A program made the translations under genes and the position numbers. A stretch of 64,000 nt of DNA, from positions 1 to 64,000 of the forward strand of contig NZ_JACRAW010000008.1 in NCBI RefSeq assembly GCF_016213215.1, in the 5' to 3' direction. Source of the stretch: Bradyrhizobium sp. (GTDB lineage: Bacteria; Pseudomonadota; Alphaproteobacteria; Rhizobiales; Xanthobacteraceae). Within the stretch, counting starts at the first letter, position 1, and each line of letters starts with the position of its first letter. This document shows, in pieces, positions 52,547-64,000 of this stretch. The notes under the pieces are model-generated. The model saw only the letters and a list, made by a program, of their open reading frames with translations. It was not told where the DNA came from and made no database searches.

Positions 52547-52571
52547 ACAATCGGCAGGTGGCAGCTAACCA

Positions 52572-52602
52572 GAGAGGCGGTCTCGCGGCCGCCTCTCTTG
52601 TT
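52572..52602 (+). terminator. intrinsic terminator after the Gly/Tyr-rich gene
   Basis: Stem GAGAGGCGG / CCGCCTCTC, loop TCTCGCGG, followed by TTGTTTT. It starts 25 bases after the stop codon of the gene at 52232-52546. Confidence 0.8.
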
Positions 52603-52757
52603 TTGTGTTCTGATGGGTCGAGGCCACCAGGGCCGAGGTTGTGCTCGCATCACGTCCAGGCTCACCCGGATGCCCGGCGCGATCGCGCTGACCCCCAAAT
52701 GAAGAAGGCCCGCAGCGCGGGACTTCGGGACCTTCGGCAAATCTCTCGAAAGCTGTG

Positions 52758-54605
52758 TCAGGCCGCTTCGCTGCTCACGCCTGAGCTCTTGCCCCGCAAG
52801 GGCGCAAACTGCTCCGCGGTCAGGCTCTCGTTGGCGATCAACAGCTCGACGCCGGCTTCGAGCTCGGCCCGGCGCTCCTGCAGGATCTGACGTGCCGCAG
52901 CATCAGCCGCCTCGACCAGATTGCGGACCGCGAGATCGATCTCGCGTCCGGTTGCTTCCGCGGCGCTGACGACCATATCCTGCGCCGCCGGAATGAAGGT
53001 CTGGGGCTTCGGCGCATACGTTCTCTGGCCGACCGTTGAATCCATGCCGTATTTCGTCACCATCTCGATCGCGATCTCGGTGGCGCGCTGCAGATCGTCG
53101 GCGGCCCCGGTCGACACATCGCCATCGAAGATCAGGCGTTCGGCGGCGCGGCCGCCCATCAACACCGCAATGCGGTTCTTGAGTTCGCCGACCGTGAGCA
53201 GGAACCTGTCCTCGGTCGGACGCTGCATGGTGTAACCGAGCGCGCCGATGCCGCGCGGAATGATCGACACCTTCTGCACCGGGTCGACACCCGGCAGGTT
53301 GGCGGCGACCAGCGCATGGCCCATTTCATGGTAGGCGACACGCCGACGTTCGTTCCGGCTCAGCACCCTGCTCTTCTTCTCGATGCCGGCCACGATCCGC
53401 TCGATCGCCGACGTGAAGTCGTCGAAGGAGACTTCTTCGGCCCTGCGCCGGGTTGCGGCAATCGCCGCCTCGTTGATGAGATTGGCGATGTCGGCGCCGG
53501 TGAAGCCGGCGGTAAGGCCCGCGATCTTGTCGAGATCGACGTCCTTGCCGATCCTGATCTTTCGCGCGTGCACCTTCAGGATCGCGACGCGGCCGCTCTT
53601 GTCCGGGCGATCGACCAGCACCTGGCGGTCGAAGCGGCCAGCGCGCAGCAGCGCCGGATCGAGCACTTCCGGCCGGTTGGTCGCCGCAAGCAGGATGACG
53701 CCGGTGCTCGGGTCGAAACCATCGAGCTCGGCAAGCAGCTGGTTCAGCGTCTGCTCCTTTTCGGCATAACCGCCGAAAGCGCCGGGCATGCGGCTGCGAC
53801 CGAGCGCATCGAGCTCGTCGATGAAGATGATGCACGGCGCGGCCTGGCGCGCCTGCTCGAACAGGTCGCGCACGCGTGCGGCACCAACGCCGACGAACAT
53901 TTCAACGACTTCGGAGCCCGAGATCGAGAAGAACGGCACCCCGGCCTCGCCGGCGACCGCCCGCGCGAGCAGCGTTTTGCCGGTGCCGGGCGGCCCGACC
54001 AGCAGGATACCCTTCGGCACATGGGCACCTAATCGGCCGTAGCTCTTCGGATCTTTCAGGAAGGAAACCACCTCCTGTAGCTCGAACTTCGCCTCCTCGA
54101 CCCCGGCGACGTCGGCGAAGGTGACCTTGGTATCGGTCTCGACATAGACCTTGGCGCGCGACTTGCCGATCGACATCATGCCCCCGAGGCCTTGTCGCTC
54201 CATGATGCGGCGGCCCAGGAATACCCAGATCAGATAGAACATCAGTGCGGGCACGATCCAGGACAGGATCGTCTGGAATAGACCGCCCGACGGCACGCCC
54301 GTGACGGTTACGCCTTTGCCTTGCAGCTTCTCGGCAAGGGGCAGATCGACGCGCGCGGTGACGAAGGCGGTCTTGCCGCTCGCCAGCCTTTCGTTCTCTC
54401 TCAGCTTGCCCTGAATCAGGTCCTGTCCGACCGATACCTCCGCGACCTTGCCGTCCGTGATGAGCTGCTCGAACTGGCTGTAGGAGATGCTCTCAACGGT
54501 GTTGTAGGTGGCCAATGCCCATTGCAGCAGGACCAGCAAGATACCGGCGGCGAACATATAGCCGATCGCAACGGTTTGTTTGTGCGACGACGGATCCTTG
54601 TCCAT
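52758..54605 (-). CDS. ftsH: FtsH-type membrane AAA zinc protease (paralogue)
   Basis: A 615-residue protein. Two membrane segments (about 12-32 and 112-131) enclose a small periplasmic domain. The AAA domain has GPPGTGKT (204-211), [12 protein letters not shown] and an arginine-finger region, and the protease domain has HEMGH (426-430). It degrades membrane and misfolded proteins. The usual neighbour tilS is absent, and some FtsH-typical residues of the N-terminal domain differ, so this is probably a second copy. It lies divergent from the universal stress protein, with a FixK box between. Confidence 0.92.
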   Translation of the reverse strand: MDKDPSSHKQTVAIGYMFAAGILLVLLQWALATYNTVESISYSQFEQLITDGKVAEVSVGQDLIQGKLRENERLASGKTAFVTARVDLPLAEKLQGKGVTVTGVPSGGLFQTILSWIVPALMFYLIWVFLGRRIMERQGLGGMMSIGKSRAKVYVETDTKVTFADVAGVEEAKFELQEVVSFLKDPKSYGRLGAHVPKGILLVGPPGTGKTLLARAVAGEAGVPFFSISGSEVVEMFVGVGAARVRDLFEQARQAAPCIIFIDELDALGRSRMPGAFGGYAEKEQTLNQLLAELDGFDPSTGVILLAATNRPEVLDPALLRAGRFDRQVLVDRPDKSGRVAILKVHARKIRIGKDVDLDKIAGLTAGFTGADIANLINEAAIAATRRRAEEVSFDDFTSAIERIVAGIEKKSRVLSRNERRRVAYHEMGHALVAANLPGVDPVQKVSIIPRGIGALGYTMQRPTEDRFLLTVGELKNRIAVLMGGRAAERLIFDGDVSTGAADDLQRATEIAIEMVTKYGMDSTVGQRTYAPKPQTFIPAAQDMVVSAAEATGREIDLAVRNLVEAADAAARQILQERRAELEAGVELLIANESLTAEQFAPLRGKSSGVSSEAA

Positions 54606-54763
54606 TATCCTCTCCGGTTCGCAAGAACACCGAGGTCGAAAGCTAAAGAAGCATTATTAAGCCATTGAAATCCGCCCCCTTTGCGAAAGATCAAAGGTGC
54701 ACGGCCAAGCCGGCCTGCCTATCCGAACGGCGCCGCCGTCAGGGCCGAACCTGCGAAACCCGC

Positions 54764-54777
54764 TTGATTCAGGTCAA
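54764..54777 (+). promoter_or_regulatory. FixK/FNR-type box upstream of universal stress gene
   Basis: TTGATTCAGGTCAA (TTGAT-N4-GTCAA) has one base change from the ideal palindrome, a variant common in FixK2 targets. Its centre is about 66 bases before the stress-protein ATG, which fits a class II promoter with a short leader holding GGAGG. Confidence 0.7.
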
Positions 54778-54836
54778 CACGAGAATTGCGATCTGATGGA
54801 ATGTTGCCGCTGATGGATTCCGCTGGAGGCGCCGTG

Positions 54837-55673
54837 ATGTTCAAAGATGTTCTTGTCCATGTCCCGACCGAGCGAGCCTTGAGGCCGATCGTCGATGGTT
54901 CGGTCTCGCTGGCAGCCACCTACGGGCTCCATCTTGATGCGCTGGCCGTGGGGTACGTGTCCACCAGTGCCGCCTATGTCATGGAAGGCGGCGCAGCGGT
55001 TGCCGCAGTTTTCGAGATCGAACGCGAAAACGCCATGGAGCGCGCGAAAGCCGCCCTCGAAGTATTTGAAGCGGAAGCCAAGAACGCCGGCATTGCCTAC
55101 AGCTGCCGTCCCATCGGCGCGATCCCGGCCGAGGCCGCAGCTTCGGTCGGCGCAACCGCGAGGCTCTATGGCCTGTGCATCGTCCTGCAGCCGGAGCCGG
55201 AACAGGGATCGTTCGACAATACGCTGCCGCAGGAAATCCTTTTCCAGGCGGGCGGGCCGGTGCTCTTTCTGCCCCACATCTTCCGAGGGGCCTTCAAGGC
55301 GAAGCGAATCGGCATCTGCTGGGACGGCAGCCGCGTCGCCGCTCGCGCCCTGAAGGATGCCATGCCGTTCCTCGCCAAGGCCGATGAGCTGACCATCATC
55401 ACGGTCAATGAGGCGGAGTCCGTTCCCGCCGAAGTCTCGGCGGCCAATCTCACAAAGCATCTTGCGCGCTCAGGACTCACGAGCAAGACAATTGCGCTTT
55501 CAGGAGCACGCTCGGAAATCCAGCCGATGATCCTGTCATTGGCCGCCGACGAGGGTCTCGACATGCTCGTCATGGGCGGCTACGGGCATTCGCGCCTGCA
55601 GGAATCCTTCCTGGGCGGCGTTACGCGCGCCATGCTGGAGACCATGACGGTTCCCACCCTGATGTCCCATTAA
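54837..55673 (+). CDS. tandem universal stress protein
   Basis: A 278-residue cytoplasmic protein with two USP halves. The second half is best preserved: RIGICWDGSRVAARALKDAMPFL at its start and MLVMGGYGHSRLQESFLGGV at the end, the GxxGxxxxS type ATP-loop. The first half lacks a clear loop. The ATG at 54837 is preferred because GGAGG lies 8 bases upstream. In rhizobia such genes often belong to the FixK/anaerobic regulon, which fits the upstream box. Confidence 0.88.
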   Translation: MFKDVLVHVPTERALRPIVDGSVSLAATYGLHLDALAVGYVSTSAAYVMEGGAAVAAVFEIERENAMERAKAALEVFEAEAKNAGIAYSCRPIGAIPAEAAASVGATARLYGLCIVLQPEPEQGSFDNTLPQEILFQAGGPVLFLPHIFRGAFKAKRIGICWDGSRVAARALKDAMPFLAKADELTIITVNEAESVPAEVSAANLTKHLARSGLTSKTIALSGARSEIQPMILSLAADEGLDMLVMGGYGHSRLQESFLGGVTRAMLETMTVPTLMSH

Positions 55674-55706
55674 AATTCAGGCTACGTGCAGCGCGACCGG
55701 AGCGGC

Positions 55707-55949
55707 TTATGCCGCTGCGGTTGTCGTGGCTTGACGCGATTCGATTTTCGCCTCGCCATCCATCATCGCATTGCGAGCCCTGAAGCTGGCCTCGAGCTCG
55801 GCTGCCGCCAGGTGCTCCCAGCGCTCGGCCTGTCCGAGAAGCTGCCAGCTCTGCTGCGGCCGGTAGGCCGCCTGCTGGCGGCAGAGCGATGCCAGTGCCC
55901 GATAGCGACGCACGTTTTCCATGACGGTCTTCTCCGGGATCATGCTCAT
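55707..55949 (-). CDS. small hypothetical protein, helical
   Basis: An 80-residue protein, MSMIPEKTVMENVRRYRALAS then LCRQQAAYRPQQSWQLLGQAERWEHLAAAELE, with the same Arg/Cys/Gln helical style as the gene at 48783-48983. Such small proteins are common in Bradyrhizobium and have no known function. AAGGGGGA lies 7 bases before the chosen ATG. It converges with the stress-protein gene. Confidence 0.65.
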   Translation of the reverse strand: MSMIPEKTVMENVRRYRALASLCRQQAAYRPQQSWQLLGQAERWEHLAAAELEASFRARNAMMDGEAKIESRQATTTAAA

Positions 55950-56164
55950 GATGTTGTCCCCCTTCATTGCGTCATGGTGATTGCGGTTTTGCGACAAACA
56001 GATTCGCTTGGATGGCAAGTTGTCGCGGCTGTCTTCACGAGCCGCACGCAGAAACGGCTTACTACAGCGCCAAACTGTTAACTTTCGGGAAAGAATGGAA
56101 CAAAAAAGAGTCGCGATCCGCGCGCACGAAAACACTTCAAACTTTCGAAATTTCAGAGGGCTCC
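55950..56164. other. intergenic region beyond the Calvin operon end
   Basis: About 215 bases with no convincing gene. Bases 56070-56165 are AT-rich (AACTGTTAACTTTCGGGAAAG, GAAACACTTC-like) and could carry the promoter of the small gene at 55707-55949. No clear terminator for the cbb operon was seen here. Confidence 0.35.
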
Positions 56165-56441
56165 TGAATTATATTGCAGCCCCGCCATGCGAGCCAATCC
56201 CTCAGCGATCTGACGCCGGCCCTTTTGCGCAGCGCCCTAATGGCCTGCGGCGAGCGGTCGAGATGCGGACCGGCTCGGCGCGGGAGGGTGATGATATCAA
56301 CACCGGCTTGCGCAAACGCTTTGAGAGGGATCGGCCGGCGCGATCATCAGGTGCACGTCAAGCGGCTTTGTCGACTTCCTCTGCCAGCCTCGCAAAGTCG
56401 GCAGCTAGGATCGAGCGCGCCATCGCGATCTCTTTCGGCAC
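56165..56441 (-). pseudogene. decayed ribulose-phosphate 3-epimerase (cbbE/rpe) gene
   Basis: Starts at a GTG directly after the cbbX stop, with GGAAAGGA upstream. Frame 1 reads KEIAMARSILAADFARLAEEVDKAA and then stops (PSILxADFxxLxEEV is the epimerase start). A second frame gives LDVHLMIAPADP, the metal-binding DxHxM motif. A third gives KAFAQAGVDIITL, AGPHLDRS and QAIRALRKRAGV, matching the following helix and strand. The stretch between the first two pieces (about 35 residues) is deleted, and the C-terminal third is missing. At least two frameshifts make it non-functional. A genuine rpe would be needed elsewhere. Confidence 0.75.
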
Positions 56442-57407
56442 TTACGACGTCCTTTCCGACGGCTCTCGTCCCTCGCCAGGCGGCGAAGCGCTGAAGACCC
56501 GGCTCGCCAGCACATCGGAAGAATCGATGGTCTCGAGATCCTTGATCTCCAGCATGCGATCGAGATCGGAAACCAGCCGGTCGGCCTGTCGAAGGCGGAT
56601 ACGATCGACGGCGTTGCGGATGGAGCGGGCGTTGGAAAAGAATGGCTGTGTCATCCGCAAGGCGATGTAGTTCACGAAGGCCTCGCGCGCCGCGGCGCTG
56701 AAGCTATAGCCGCGCTCCTTCAGCATCAACTCGGAGATCAAGAGCAATTCCGCTTCCGAGTAGTCGGGAAACTCGATGTGGTGGGCAATGCGCGAGCGAA
56801 AGCCCGGATTGGAGGCAAAGAAGTTCGTCATCCGCTCGCCGTAACCGGCGAGAATGACGACGAGGTCCTCGCGCTGGTTCTCCATGACCTGCAGCAGGAT
56901 CTCGATCGCCTCCTGCCCGTAGTCGCGCTCGTTGTCGGGACGATGCAGGTAATAGGCCTCGTCGATGAACAGCACGCCGCCCATTGCCTTCTTGAGGATC
57001 TCTTTCGTCTTGGGCGCGGTGTGCCCGATATACTGGCCGACGAGGTCGTCGCGCGTCACCGAGATCACCTGCCCGCGCCGCACGAAGCCGAGCCCGTGCA
57101 GGATCTTTGCCATGCGCAACGCAACGGTGGTCTTGCCGGTGCCCGGATTGCCGGTGAACGACATGTGCAGCGTCGGCGGGGAAGAGACGAGACCCGCCCG
57201 CTGCCTAATGCGCTCGATCAGGAGAAGCGAAGCGATCTGCCGCACCCTGCTCTTGACCGGTTTGAGGCCGATCAGCTCGTGCTCCAGCTCCCGCAGCGTC
57301 TCGGTGATCCCTGCGGCCTCGGCTTCCTTCCGAAGGTCGAAGCCAGAAGGCGGCGATGCTGCACCGCCACACAGGCTCGAATTGTTCGCGCATTGCAGGT
57401 CAAGCAT
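56442..57407 (-). CDS. cbbX: RuBisCO activase CbbX
   Basis: A roughly 321-residue AAA+ protein. [20 protein letters not shown] precedes the Walker A GNPGTGKT, then [27 protein letters not shown] (Walker B), [18 protein letters not shown] (arginine fingers) and the C-terminal helical lid. CbbX removes inhibitory sugar phosphates from red-type RuBisCO by pulling on the large-subunit C-terminus. It sits 101 bases after cbbS, as usual. The start is uncertain; ATGs at 57407 and 57413 are both possible. Confidence 0.94.
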   Translation of the reverse strand: MLDLQCANNSSLCGGAASPPSGFDLRKEAEAAGITETLRELEHELIGLKPVKSRVRQIASLLLIERIRQRAGLVSSPPTLHMSFTGNPGTGKTTVALRMAKILHGLGFVRRGQVISVTRDDLVGQYIGHTAPKTKEILKKAMGGVLFIDEAYYLHRPDNERDYGQEAIEILLQVMENQREDLVVILAGYGERMTNFFASNPGFRSRIAHHIEFPDYSEAELLLISELMLKERGYSFSAAAREAFVNYIALRMTQPFFSNARSIRNAVDRIRLRQADRLVSDLDRMLEIKDLETIDSSDVLASRVFSASPPGEGREPSERTS

Positions 57408-57508
57408 CGGCATCTCGAATAGAAGGGCTTCGCCGCTGGCGGCGAAGCAGTTGTCCGCCAAAAACCCGGAGCGGGGAGGCAAGCGCTCCGTGCGGAATCT
57501 CTTTCACC

Positions 57509-57916
57509 TTACGGCGTCGCTTCCCGTGACGGACAGAGCCGCGTGGCGTAACGCACGACCCGTCCGGCCACTTCCTGCCGCTCCAGCGCGAAATAGGGCT
57601 CCTGCGCCGGCCGGTTCACGAGGAATGAAATCCGGACCGACTCCCAGCCATGGGAAGAATCGAAGCCGCTGATGCGGATGTAGCGGTCGCCATACACCCT
57701 GCGGCATTCGGCGAGCTCCATCATGACGCCGGCCGCATCCGAGAGATCGAACATCGGCAGGCCCCACATCTCCCAATAGGTGTTGCGTGGATGCGGGTCA
57801 TCGGTGAACTCGATATTCACCGCCCAGCCGTTCGCCAGGCAATACTGCACCTGTTTGTAGATCTGGTCGTCGGTCAGATCGGGCAGAAACGAGAAGCAAC
57901 CTTGTGTCAGTCTCAT
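57509..57916 (-). CDS. cbbS: ribulose-bisphosphate carboxylase small subunit
   Basis: A 135-residue protein starting MRLTQGCFSFLPDLTDDQI, with YCLANGWAVNIEFTDDPHPRNTYWEMWGLPMF, here split as YCLANGWAVNIEF and RNTYWEMWGLPMF. The C-terminal extension (ISFLVNRPAQEPYFAL) is the red-type hairpin. It belongs to form IC RuBisCO and assembles with cbbL as L8S8. GGAGAGA lies before the ATG; 11 bases after cbbL's stop. Confidence 0.97.
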   Translation of the reverse strand: MRLTQGCFSFLPDLTDDQIYKQVQYCLANGWAVNIEFTDDPHPRNTYWEMWGLPMFDLSDAAGVMMELAECRRVYGDRYIRISGFDSSHGWESVRISFLVNRPAQEPYFALERQEVAGRVVRYATRLCPSREATP

Positions 57917-57927
57917 CGTGTCTCTCC

Positions 57928-59430
<1,503 letters not shown>

Positions 59431-60516
59431 TCAAGCCGCAACCGACGCCGGACTGCCGACGCGCGGATCGAGTTCGCCCGTACGATAGCGCCGCGCCATC
59501 TCGCTCAAGGGAATGACCTTGATCTTGGCGGCGTGGCCGGCCGTGCCGAACTGCTCGAAGCGCTCGCGACACAAGTCGCGCATCGCATCCATCGCGGGTT
59601 TCAAGAATTTTCGCGGGTCGAACTCGCTGCGGCTCTGCGCCGCCACTTTTCGGAACACCGCGGTCATTGCCAGGCGGCAATCGGTGTCGATATTGACCTT
59701 GCGCACGCCGCTCCTGATGCCGCGAACGATCTCTTCGACCGGAACGCCCCAGGTCTGCGGCATCTGCCCGCCGAACTCGTTGAACATGTCCTGCAGAACC
59801 TGCGGCACCGAGGACGAGCCGTGCATGACCAGATGCGTATTGGGCAGCCTGCGATGAATCTCCTCGACCACCCGCATCGCGAGGATCGCGCCATCCGGCT
59901 TGCGCGTGAATTTGTAGGCGCCGTGCGAGGTGCCCATCGCAATCGCGAGCGCATCGACCTTGGTGGCGCGAACGAATTCGGCCGCTTGGTCGGGGTCGGT
60001 GAGCAACTGGTCCTGGCTCACCTTGCCCGTCACGCCATGGCCGTCCTCCTGCTCGCCGCCGCCATGTTCCAACGAGCCGAGCACGCCGAGCTCGCCTTCC
60101 ACGGATGCACCGACCCAATGCGCGAGGTCGACGACCCGCCGCGTGACCGCGACGTTATAGTCGTAGTCGGCGGCGGTCTTGGCGTCCGCCTTCAACGACC
60201 CGTCCATCATCACCGAGGTGAAGCCGTTGGCGATGGCGCTGGCGCAGGTCGCCTCGTCATTGCCGTGGTCCTGATGCATGCAGAGCGGAATGTCGGGATA
60301 GGTCTTTTCCAGCGCATCGATCATGTGCGAGAGCATGATGTCGCCGGCATAGCTGCGTGCGCCGCGCGAGGCCTGGATGATGACCGGCGCGTCGACGGCG
60401 GAGGCCGCCTGCATGATGGCGATGCCCTGTTCCATGTTGTTGATGTTGAAAGCCGGCACGGCGTAGCCGTGATCCGCGGCATGATCGAGCAGTTGCCGAA
60501 GGGTAATGCGTGCCAA
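59431..60516 (-). CDS. cbbA: fructose-bisphosphate aldolase class II, Calvin type
   Basis: A 361-residue zinc aldolase. [19 protein letters not shown] starts it; [13 protein letters not shown] and [14 protein letters not shown] carry metal and phosphate sites. [14 protein letters not shown] sequence and [11 protein letters not shown] lie between. It condenses DHAP with glyceraldehyde-3-P or erythrose-4-P in the Calvin cycle. It lies between cbbT and cbbL on the same strand with short gaps, so it is in the operon. Confidence 0.96.
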   Translation of the reverse strand: MARITLRQLLDHAADHGYAVPAFNINNMEQGIAIMQAASAVDAPVIIQASRGARSYAGDIMLSHMIDALEKTYPDIPLCMHQDHGNDEATCASAIANGFTSVMMDGSLKADAKTAADYDYNVAVTRRVVDLAHWVGASVEGELGVLGSLEHGGGEQEDGHGVTGKVSQDQLLTDPDQAAEFVRATKVDALAIAMGTSHGAYKFTRKPDGAILAMRVVEEIHRRLPNTHLVMHGSSSVPQVLQDMFNEFGGQMPQTWGVPVEEIVRGIRSGVRKVNIDTDCRLAMTAVFRKVAAQSRSEFDPRKFLKPAMDAMRDLCRERFEQFGTAGHAAKIKVIPLSEMARRYRTGELDPRVGSPASVAA

Positions 60517-60549
60517 GAGATCTCTCCGTTCGCTTGTGTTTCGGCCTGG

Positions 60550-62574
60550 TTAGGTGCGCTTTGCTTCACGAGCGATCGAGCGCCTGGCCGCTGCTGCGAT
60601 CGTTTGGGGAGTAATGTTGAATTCGCGGTAGAGAACGGATGCCGGGGCGGAAGCACCGAAGCCGCGCATGCCGACGAACTCGCCGTCAGACCCGATCCAG
60701 CGCGCCCAGTCGCCGAGCACCGCCGCTTCGATCCCGACCCGCGGCGCCGAGCCCAGCACATGGGCGCGGTATTCATCAGGCTGCTCCTCGAACAGCGCAA
60801 AGCACGGTGCCGAGACCACCGCGGCGCGGATATGCTCGGTCGCAAGCAGGCGAGCGGCTTCCAGCGCGATCGAGACTTCCGAGCCCGTCGCGATCAACGT
60901 GACGTCGCGGCCACCGTCGGGGGTGACCACGAGATAGGCGCCGCGCGCCACCCGATTCTTGCCGCGCGCATCGCTGCGGAAGGTCGGCAAACCCTGGCGC
61001 GAGAGGCACAGGACCGAGGGACGATCGATGGACCGCAGCGCGCAGTCCCAGGCTTCCAGTGTCTCGACGGCATCAGCCGGCCGAAAAACCAGGAGATTTG
61101 GAATGACGCGCAGCGCGGCGAGATGCTCGACCGGCTGATGGGTGGGACCGTCCTCGCCAAGCCCGATCGAGTCGTGAGTCATGACGTGGATGACGCGCAG
61201 ACGCATCAGGGCGGCGAGACGGATCGCCGGCCGACTGTAGTCGGAGAACGCGAGGAAGGTGCCGCCATAGGGAATGAAGCCACCATGCAGCGCGATGCCG
61301 TTCATCGCCGCCGCCATCCCGTGTTCGCGAATGCCATAATGGATGTAGTCGCCGGCAAACTCGCCGGGGCGGACCGGATGCTGGGTCTTGCTCTGCGTCA
61401 GGTTCGAATGGGTGAGATCCGCCGAACCCCCAATCAGTCCCGGAAGCGTCGACGCGATCGCGTCGAGCACCAGTTGCGAAGCCTGGCGTGTCGCGAGCTT
61501 GGGACGTTCCGTCGCCAGCCGCTCGCGCAGCTTGCCCGCCGCCCGCTCGTAGGCACAGGGAATCGTTACAGCCTGGTCCTGATCGAAGCGTTCGCGCTGC
61601 GCCGGATCGAGCCGCTCGTACCGGTCGAGCCAGGCGAGACGGGCAAGCTGACCGCGCTGCCCGATCATCCGCCAAGCCTTGCTGACGGGAATAGGGACGA
61701 CGAACGGCTGGTACTCCCAGCCCAGATTCCTGCGGGCGGCAGCAGCCTGATCGGGGCCAAGCGGCGCACCATGCGCCTTTTCCGTGCCCTGGCGTTCCGG
61801 CGCGCCATAACCGATGACGGTGCGGCACGCGATCAGCGACGGGCGGTCCGTGGCGCGCTCCTCGGCGATGGCCTGGGCGATCGCCTCGTGGTCGTGGCCG
61901 TCGACGTAGCGGACCGACCAGCCCGAGGCGGCAAAGCGCTTGAGTTGATTGTCGGAGGTCGCTAGCGAAGTCGGCCCGTCGATGGAGATGCCATTGTCGT
62001 CGAACAGGACGATCAGGCGTCCGAGCTGCAGGTGCCCCGCGAGCGAGATTGCCTCCTGGCTAATCCCTTCCATCAGGCAACCGTCGCCGGCAATCACGTA
62101 AGTGAAGTGATCGACCAGCTCATTGCCATGGCGCGCGTTGGCCATCCGCTCGGCGAGCGCCATGCCGACTGCGGTCGCGATCCCCTGTCCCAGCGGCCCG
62201 GTGGTGGTCTCGACGCCCGGCGTGTGGCCGTACTCCGGATGACCGGGCGTCTTGGAACCCCATTGCCGAAAGCTGCGGATGTCGTCGAGGCTGACGTCAC
62301 CGCCGGAGAGGTGGAGAAGAGCATAGAGCAGCATCGAACCGTGACCGGCCGAGAGCACGAAGCGGTCACGGTCCGGCCAGGTCGGATGCGCGGCATCGAA
62401 TCTCAAGAAGCGCGAGAACAGGACGGTTGCGACGTCGGCCATGCCCATGGGCAGGCCTGGGTGGCCGGACTGCGACTTCTCAATGGCGTCGACCGCCAGG
62501 AAGCGGACGGCATTGGCGAGATCGTGGTGAGCGACCAGGTTCAGGTCAGCCTCCGCACGAACCGAAATGTTCAT
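60550..62574 (-). CDS. cbbT: transketolase
   Basis: A 674-residue thiamine-diphosphate enzyme. [18 protein letters not shown] and [16 protein letters not shown] open it; [20 protein letters not shown] with DDNGISIDG is the ThDP/Mg site, and [20 protein letters not shown] starts the pyrimidine half. It moves two-carbon units between sugar phosphates in RuBP regeneration. Gaps to cbbP (34 bases) and cbbA (33 bases) are short. Confidence 0.97.
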   Translation of the reverse strand: MNISVRAEADLNLVAHHDLANAVRFLAVDAIEKSQSGHPGLPMGMADVATVLFSRFLRFDAAHPTWPDRDRFVLSAGHGSMLLYALLHLSGGDVSLDDIRSFRQWGSKTPGHPEYGHTPGVETTTGPLGQGIATAVGMALAERMANARHGNELVDHFTYVIAGDGCLMEGISQEAISLAGHLQLGRLIVLFDDNGISIDGPTSLATSDNQLKRFAASGWSVRYVDGHDHEAIAQAIAEERATDRPSLIACRTVIGYGAPERQGTEKAHGAPLGPDQAAAARRNLGWEYQPFVVPIPVSKAWRMIGQRGQLARLAWLDRYERLDPAQRERFDQDQAVTIPCAYERAAGKLRERLATERPKLATRQASQLVLDAIASTLPGLIGGSADLTHSNLTQSKTQHPVRPGEFAGDYIHYGIREHGMAAAMNGIALHGGFIPYGGTFLAFSDYSRPAIRLAALMRLRVIHVMTHDSIGLGEDGPTHQPVEHLAALRVIPNLLVFRPADAVETLEAWDCALRSIDRPSVLCLSRQGLPTFRSDARGKNRVARGAYLVVTPDGGRDVTLIATGSEVSIALEAARLLATEHIRAAVVSAPCFALFEEQPDEYRAHVLGSAPRVGIEAAVLGDWARWIGSDGEFVGMRGFGASAPASVLYREFNITPQTIAAAARRSIAREAKRT

Positions 62575-62608
62575 GACAACCTCCCGTTTTCTTTGCGAAT
62601 TTCCCGAT

Positions 62609-63484
62609 TCACTTGATGCCCCGCTTGCGCTCGATGAGCTGCATGATGAGCGGCGTCAGGATGAGCTGCATCGCCAGGTCGAGCTTCCCGCCGTGGCAGA
62701 CGATCGAATTGGCGCGCGACATGAAGCTGTTCGGCAGCATCGAGAGCAGGTAGGGAAAATCGATGCCGCGCGGATTCCTGAAGCGGATCACGACCATCGA
62801 TTCGTCGGGGGTCGGGATCCAGCGCGCGATGAACGGATTGGAGGTGTCGACCGTCGGGACGCGCTGGAAGTTGATGTCGGTCTCGGTGAATTGCGGGCAA
62901 ATGTAGTTAATGTAGTCCGGCATCCGGCGCAGGATCGTGTCGGTGACCGCTTCGGTCGAATAGCCGCGGGCGCTGCGGTCGCGATGCAGCTTCTGGATCC
63001 ATTCCAAATTGATGACCGGCACGACGCCGATCTTCAGGTCGGCATAGCGCGCGACATTGACCTTGTCGGTGACGACGGCGCCGTGCAGACCCTCGTAGAA
63101 CAGGAGCTCGGAGCCCTCGGGGAGCTGCTTCCACGCCGTGAAGGTGCCGGGCGGGCTGCCATGGCGGGCGGCCTCCTCGTCGTCGTGAATGTAATGACGG
63201 GTGACTGCGCTACCGGTCTCGCCATAGTCGCGAAACGCCTTCTCCAGCTCCTCGAACAGGTTGGTCTGCGGGCTGAAATGGCTGAAGTGCTTGTTGCCCC
63301 GTTCGGCTTCGCGCGCCATCTGCGCGCGCATCTCGGCGCGGTCATAGCGGTGAAACGCGTCGCCCTCGATGTAGACGGCCTTGACGCCCTCGCGATGGAA
63401 GATCTGCTCGAAGGTGCGCTTGACGGAGCTCGTCCCCGCGCCGGAGGAACCGGTTATCGAGATGATCGGATGCTTCCTGGACAT
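62609..63484 (-). CDS. cbbP: phosphoribulokinase
   Basis: A 291-residue class I kinase. [20 protein letters not shown] is the P-loop, and [13 protein letters not shown] and [13 protein letters not shown] are the substrate sites. It converts ribulose-5-P plus ATP to RuBP, RuBisCO's substrate. The ATG at 63484 ([10 protein letters not shown]) is used over a longer frame because GGAATGTCC-type context and homologue length (about 290) agree. It follows cbbF by ten bases. Confidence 0.97.
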   Translation of the reverse strand: MSRKHPIISITGSSGAGTSSVKRTFEQIFHREGVKAVYIEGDAFHRYDRAEMRAQMAREAERGNKHFSHFSPQTNLFEELEKAFRDYGETGSAVTRHYIHDDEEAARHGSPPGTFTAWKQLPEGSELLFYEGLHGAVVTDKVNVARYADLKIGVVPVINLEWIQKLHRDRSARGYSTEAVTDTILRRMPDYINYICPQFTETDINFQRVPTVDTSNPFIARWIPTPDESMVVIRFRNPRGIDFPYLLSMLPNSFMSRANSIVCHGGKLDLAMQLILTPLIMQLIERKRGIK

Positions 63485-63494
63485 TCCGGCTCCC

Positions 63495-64000
63495 TCACAA
63501 GCGGAAGAAGCCGCGCCGCGCGAACAGGGGCGCGGAGACGCTCGCAACGAGCAGCGGATCGCAATGTAATTCCTCGATGCGCTGCACCTGGTGGCGCGTC
63601 CCCATGATCAGAGGCGCGCGCTGGTGCAGGTTCTGCGCAGCGAGCTCGAGAACACGCTCGCGCCCGGTTGAGGCCGAACCACCCGCCTGCTCGACGATGA
63701 AGGCGATCGGATGGGCCTCATAGACCAGGCGAAGCCGGCCGTCGCCATAGCCCGGCCGTGCATCGGATGGATAGAGGAACACGCCGCCGCGGGTGAGAAT
63801 CCGGAGGGTCTCGGCAACCAGCGAGCCGATCCACCGCATATTGAAGTCGCGATTGGCGGGACCGTCGACACCGGCGACGCATTCATCGATGAACGCGCGC
63901 ACGGCTGGATCCCAGTGCCGGCGGTTGGAGGCATTGATCGCGAACTCGTCGGCGCCTTCGGCAATCCGAACCCCCCGTCGCACCAGCTTGAAGCAGCCGG
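63495..64000 (-). CDS. cbbF: fructose-1,6-bisphosphatase, C-terminal part (cut by window end)
   Basis: The last 167 or so residues of a class I FBPase, running off the window. [27 protein letters not shown] is the C-terminal signature with the catalytic Glu, and [21 protein letters not shown] the substrate-binding Arg/Tyr loop. In Calvin operons it dephosphorylates FBP and sedoheptulose bisphosphate. The rest, and the usual cbbR and control region, lie beyond base 64000. Confidence 0.93.
   Translation of the reverse strand, partial: GCFKLVRRGVRIAEGADEFAINASNRRHWDPAVRAFIDECVAGVDGPANRDFNMRWIGSLVAETLRILTRGGVFLYPSDARPGYGDGRLRLVYEAHPIAFIVEQAGGSASTGRERVLELAAQNLHQRAPLIMGTRHQVQRIEELHCDPLLVASVSAPLFARRGFFRL

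Noticed and set aside
56174..56670. Plus-strand frames over the end of the Calvin operon
   Set aside because: They are antisense to cbbX and to the epimerase remnant, whose three frames give recognisable motifs; the plus frames do not.

Overview
This is a high-GC alphaproteobacterial chromosome segment. It most resembles Bradyrhizobium or a close Nitrobacteraceae relative. The evidence is the form IC Calvin-cycle operon with cbbX, a GcrA-type regulator, FixK-type boxes, an EcfG-type promoter, many small proteins of a kind typical of that group, and scattered palindromic repeats of the kind common in Bradyrhizobium. I saw no CRISPR array, rRNA, tRNA, insertion sequence or prophage. The assignment rests on protein recognition and gene order, because no database search was run.

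Layout. Bases 1-5766 hold the tail of an M20 peptidase, a polar amino-acid ABC uptake cassette (binding protein and two permeases, no ATPase), a nucleoside deoxyribosyltransferase, and two RNA methyltransferases. Bases 5795-9731 hold a DUF4166 protein, a large soluble chemoreceptor with globin, signalling, PilZ and CZB zinc-binding domains, a small unknown protein, and a GcrA-like protein. Bases 10464-14518 form a membrane-adaptation neighbourhood: cold-shock protein, fatty-acid desaturase, cyclopropane synthase and an LpxD paralogue. A perfect FixK/FNR box lies upstream of lpxD. Bases 15118-16926 hold small and chimeric genes and a DUF1194 protein. Bases 17160-19792 are a fluoride-resistance operon: a crcB riboswitch with a terminator, an MFS transporter, two crcB genes and a DUF190 gene.

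Bases 19843-38908 are mostly housekeeping and metabolism: clpS, a nucleotide cyclase, aroC, a phosphatase, fabI, an ECF sigma/anti-sigma pair, a DnaJ-type chaperone, pdxH, CorA, cell-wall genes, an acyl-CoA ligase, glutaryl-CoA dehydrogenase and ribB. An FMN riboswitch at 39424-39562 reads first into what looks like a truncated ribH and then towards ribB. Bases 39622-48456 hold a cation/proton antiporter, an aminotransferase, a short BoxR-like regulator, oxidoreductases, and an HxlR regulator divergent from an SDR gene with two matching operators between them. Bases 48558-52546 are a run of small, probably stress-related genes, one with an EcfG-type promoter. An FtsH paralogue and a FixK-box-preceded universal stress protein follow.

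Bases 56165-64000 are a minus-strand Calvin operon in the transcribed order cbbF (cut by the window end)-cbbP-cbbT-cbbA-cbbL-cbbS-cbbX. A decayed ribulose-phosphate 3-epimerase gene follows cbbX directly. Together the window suggests a metabolically flexible soil bacterium that fixes CO2, senses oxygen and responds to low oxygen. The most interesting items are the four-module chemoreceptor, the fluoride operon, the two hidden gene remnants (ribH and cbbE) and the set of FixK boxes.
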